Positions 37,010 to 39,192 of a DNA stretch of 39,192 nt are shown here, piece after piece. The DNA lies in the NCBI GenBank assembly GCA_030706455.1, contig JAUZOL010000013.1, positions 1 to 39,192 of the forward strand, written 5' to 3'. The position numbers and the translations under genes are program-made. How positions within the stretch are numbered: position 1 is the stretch's first letter; every line of letters begins with the position of its first letter. Source of the DNA: Bacteroidota bacterium. GTDB taxonomy: Bacteria > Bacteroidota > Bacteroidia > Bacteroidales > Paludibacteraceae. The notes below the pieces were generated by a model. The model saw only the letters and a list, made by a program, of their open reading frames with translations, was not told where the DNA came from and made no database searches.

Positions 37010-38386
37010 TCACTGCTTTGTGGTGTACAATGTTTGCAATTCGCTTGCTTGTCGGAAACAACGCCCGTTATGTTTGTCGATTAGTCTCGGATCAAGTTTG
37101 GGAATTTTCAGTTTTGTTCCGGGAGGCAAAACTCCGGGATTGTGTATTTTGTCTTTGTTGGCTTCGTAAATATAGACCCAGAATAGCTTGTGTCCGTAAT
37201 ATTTCAACGATAACATGGTTAGCCATGTTCCTTCTGTGGTTGTTTCGGTTGTGATAAATTCTTTATACACCCGTGGCGTTTCAAACACATCTTTAGGTGG
37301 AGCAGGAGCGGGAGCCGGTGCCTTTTCTTTTACGCTTCCGTGTTCAGGTTTTGCCTTCGGCTTTTCCACAGAATCGGTTTGGCTTTTTGCCGGAGCCTGA
37401 ATCTGAACAGTCGATTGGGTTTTTACTACGTCTTTTACAACCACCGGTTTCTCTATTGTCTGCGGTGGAAATAATACAGGATAATAATAGTAAAATGCAA
37501 AAGCGGCTCCTGAAAGTGAAATTATGATTGCCAGGCTAATGTATAGCCATTTATAACTTCTCTTTTCCGGCTGAGAAGCCATTTGCTCTATCAATTGCGC
37601 TTCTGCCGCAATAGGAGACGCTTCCGGCTCGCGATGGTTTTCGGCTTCTTTTGCAATGACTTCGGTTACAGTCGCAGAAGGAATTGTTGGCTCTGACTCT
37701 TTCTGTTTCGGTGTTTCCTGAATGATTGGTTCGGATGTACGTTCCTCTGGTGTTGGCTGAAGCGGCTCTTCGATTTTTTCGGGAGTTGTAGCTACAGGTT
37801 CGGAGACAACGTCAGCTTCTGTAGCGGCGGCCGGTAGAGGTTCTTCTTCTTTTACAGGTTCCGGTTCAATTGCCGGTGTAATTTTGATTTCAGGTTCGGG
37901 TTCAATGGGTTGTGTTTCCTGAACGGGCTCTGGCTTCGCTTTCTTTTTTGGCTTGAAGGCCTGCATGTCGGCAATCAGGTTGACGATTTCTGATGCCTGT
38001 TCGGAGAAACGCTTCATGTGCGGATCTTCTTCCGGCAGTTCTGCTGCTTTTTCGGGAAAATTTCCATCCAAGTCCATCGGCTCCAGATGAGCATAAGGAC
38101 GGTTCACTATGTCCGATACTTCATCGTCCGGTGTAAATGATATTTTGTTATGTCCGGCAATTTCGTAACGTTCGCCGGTATTTACATTGATACTTGATCG
38201 GCTTTCGTTCCAGGTGATTTTATATGTTCCAAAGCCTTTGATCTTTACAATACCATCGCGCAACAAAGCTTCTTCAACAGTTTCAGACAACTGTCGCATG
38301 AAAGCAGTGGCTACCTTTTTGGTTGTGCCGCTCTGCTCCGAAATAGCCGATATCAGCTCAAGGGATGAAATCTTTTCGTTACTCAT
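37010..38386 (-). CDS. HU DNA-binding domain fused to a transmembrane segment and LysM-like domain
   Basis: This 458-residue protein has three parts. Residues 1-95 are an HU/IHF-type fold (ISAISEQSGTTKKVATAFMRQ, GIVKIKGFGTYKITW, NVNTGERYEIAGHNKISFTP). Residues 96-277 are a Pro/Glu-rich linker. One membrane helix follows at about 278-302 (WLYISLAIIISLSGAAFAFYY), then a Pro/Ala/Lys-rich stretch and a C-terminal LysM-like module (about 385-445; GTWLTMLSLKYYGHKLFWVYI, PPGTKLKIPKL). With the HU part in the cytoplasm, the LysM end would lie in the periplasm next to peptidoglycan. It overlaps the HU gene by eight bases and is thus coupled to it. Confidence 0.88.
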   Translation of the reverse strand: MSNEKISSLELISAISEQSGTTKKVATAFMRQLSETVEEALLRDGIVKIKGFGTYKITWNESRSSINVNTGERYEIAGHNKISFTPDDEVSDIVNRPYAHLEPMDLDGNFPEKAAELPEEDPHMKRFSEQASEIVNLIADMQAFKPKKKAKPEPVQETQPIEPEPEIKITPAIEPEPVKEEEPLPAAATEADVVSEPVATTPEKIEEPLQPTPEERTSEPIIQETPKQKESEPTIPSATVTEVIAKEAENHREPEASPIAAEAQLIEQMASQPEKRSYKWLYISLAIIISLSGAAFAFYYYYPVLFPPQTIEKPVVVKDVVKTQSTVQIQAPAKSQTDSVEKPKAKPEHGSVKEKAPAPAPAPPKDVFETPRVYKEFITTETTTEGTWLTMLSLKYYGHKLFWVYIYEANKDKIHNPGVLPPGTKLKIPKLDPRLIDKHNGRCFRQASELQTLYTTKQ

Positions 38387-38669
38387 GAAGGTTGCTTTGC
38401 TTTACTTTGTCTTTTAATGAATTGCTTGGCTTGAAAACCACTACCTGTTTCGGTGGGATAAGAGTCCGGATTTTGGTACGGGGATTTACAGAAACCCGCT
38501 CGTCTTTCCGCCTTGATTCGAAAACTCCAAATCCCTGCATATTTACAGAGTTTCCTTTGCTTAATTCTTCGGCCATCGCTTTCGCGGTAGCATCAAGCAG
38601 TGCGCTGATTTTTTCTTTGGGCAAGTCCAGACTGCGCGCTAATTCTGTAATTAATTCTTTATTGTTCAT
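38379..38669 (-). CDS. HU-family DNA-binding protein
   Basis: This 96-residue protein starts at 38669 (MNNKELITELARSLDLPK), inside the end of rimO (11-base overlap); a longer frame from 38714 adds 15 residues that lie within rimO. The HU pattern is AKAMAEELSKGNSVNMQGFGVFESRRKDERVSVNPRTK. It bends DNA and structures the nucleoid as a dimer. It overlaps the next gene by eight bases, so the two HU-domain proteins are made together and could form mixed dimers. Confidence 0.92.
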   Translation of the reverse strand: MNNKELITELARSLDLPKEKISALLDATAKAMAEELSKGNSVNMQGFGVFESRRKDERVSVNPRTKIRTLIPPKQVVVFKPSNSLKDKVKQSNLHE

Positions 38670-39192
38670 CTTTCTGTGGATTTGAAATTTCACCAAACAG
38701 GTCGTAATCGTCAAAGGTAGTGATTTTTACCGGATAAAAATGTCCGGTTTTTACTTTATGTGTTTTGGAAATTAGAACTTCCGGATCAACTTCTGGTGAA
38801 TCAAATTCCGTACGTCCGACGTAATATTCGTTTTCTTCCCGGTCGATAATGACTTTGAAGGTTTGTCCCACTTTCTTTTCGTTGTGTTTTGCCGAAATTG
38901 GGCGTTGCAACTCCATAATGTCGTCGACGCGCTGTTGTTTTACATCGTCCGGAATGTTGTCCTTGTAATGTTTGTGAGCGTATGTGCTTTCTTCGTGCGA
39001 GTAGGCGAACACCCCGAGTCGCTCGAATTGTTGCTCCCTGACAAATTCTTTCAGTTGCTCAACGTCTTCTTCCGTCTCTTCGGGATGACCCACCAAAAGT
39101 GTGGTGCGCAGATGAATTCCGGGTACTTCGTTGCGAATGCGGGCCAGTAAATCTTTCGTTTCGGCTGTCGTTACATTACGGCGCATCAGTTT
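38659..39192 (-). CDS. rimO: ribosomal protein S12 methylthiotransferase, partial (5' end outside window)
   Basis: Only the C-terminal ~177 residues are present; the frame runs off the right edge (KLMRRNVT...). RTTLLVGHPEETEEDVEQL is the end of the radical-SAM barrel. FAYSHEESTYAH and GRTEFDSPEVDPEVLIS, followed by the TRAM domain, are characteristic of RimO rather than MiaB. RimO adds a methylthio group to an Asp of ribosomal protein S12. The two HU genes follow with overlaps. Confidence 0.93.
   Translation of the reverse strand, partial: KLMRRNVTTAETKDLLARIRNEVPGIHLRTTLLVGHPEETEEDVEQLKEFVREQQFERLGVFAYSHEESTYAHKHYKDNIPDDVKQQRVDDIMELQRPISAKHNEKKVGQTFKVIIDREENEYYVGRTEFDSPEVDPEVLISKTHKVKTGHFYPVKITTFDDYDLFGEISNPQKDEQ

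Overview
The window looks like chromosome of an anaerobic Bacteroidota, most likely order Bacteroidales. The grounds are a SusC/SusD pair with lipoproteins, TAnnTTTG-type -7 promoter elements, a Bacteroides-type tyrosine recombinase, HU paralogues following rimO, and AT-rich DNA with many MKK-type signal peptides. The genus cannot be fixed from the sequence alone.

Region 1 (1-7518, minus strand) is a tightly spaced five-gene sugar operon: MFS sugar porter, PfkB-type fructokinase, SusC, SusD and a SusE-position lipoprotein that runs off the left edge. The gene content resembles known fructan (levan/inulin) utilisation loci. The predicted GH32 enzyme and the sensor/regulator are not inside the window.

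Region 2 (7519-8470) has no intact gene. It contains a decayed C-terminus of a tyrosine recombinase (about 8256-8345) and the terminator of the neighbouring araC-type gene.

Region 3 (8475-30292) is an accessory redox island. It has two AraC regulators, one HxlR and one TetR regulator. It also has three flavodoxins, one probable iron-sulfur flavoprotein, three aldo/keto reductases, four classical SDRs and one NmrA-like protein, a Zn-ADH, a YqhD-like Fe-ADH, a cupin/carboxymuconolactone decarboxylase fusion, a TMEM175-type channel, a cyclophilin-like protein and an ABM-domain protein. A TetR-controlled operon carries a FabF-like ketosynthase, a 4Fe-4S protein, an exported alpha/beta hydrolase and two SDRs. 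Several enzymes of normally cytoplasmic families carry signal peptides. Regulation is visible in the DNA: a 19-bp-arm inverted repeat lies beside hxlR, two near-identical perfect palindromes flank tetR, and a ~100-bp leader is duplicated before two exported enzymes. I infer a carbonyl/quinone (electrophile) detoxification or reductive-metabolism island; no substrate is shown by the sequence.

Region 4 (30318-33381) holds proA, a 74-bp palindrome resembling paired IS termini, an intact tyrosine recombinase, candidate recombinase-binding repeats, and tRNA-Asp. An integrase remnant on the left and an integrase plus tRNA on the right suggest that the island was acquired, although no att duplication was found.

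Region 5 (33541-39192, minus strand) is a core-genome cluster: rimO (partial), HU, an HU-transmembrane-LysM fusion, a GT2 glycosyltransferase, dxs and a DUF554 membrane protein. The first three genes overlap and the others are closely packed.
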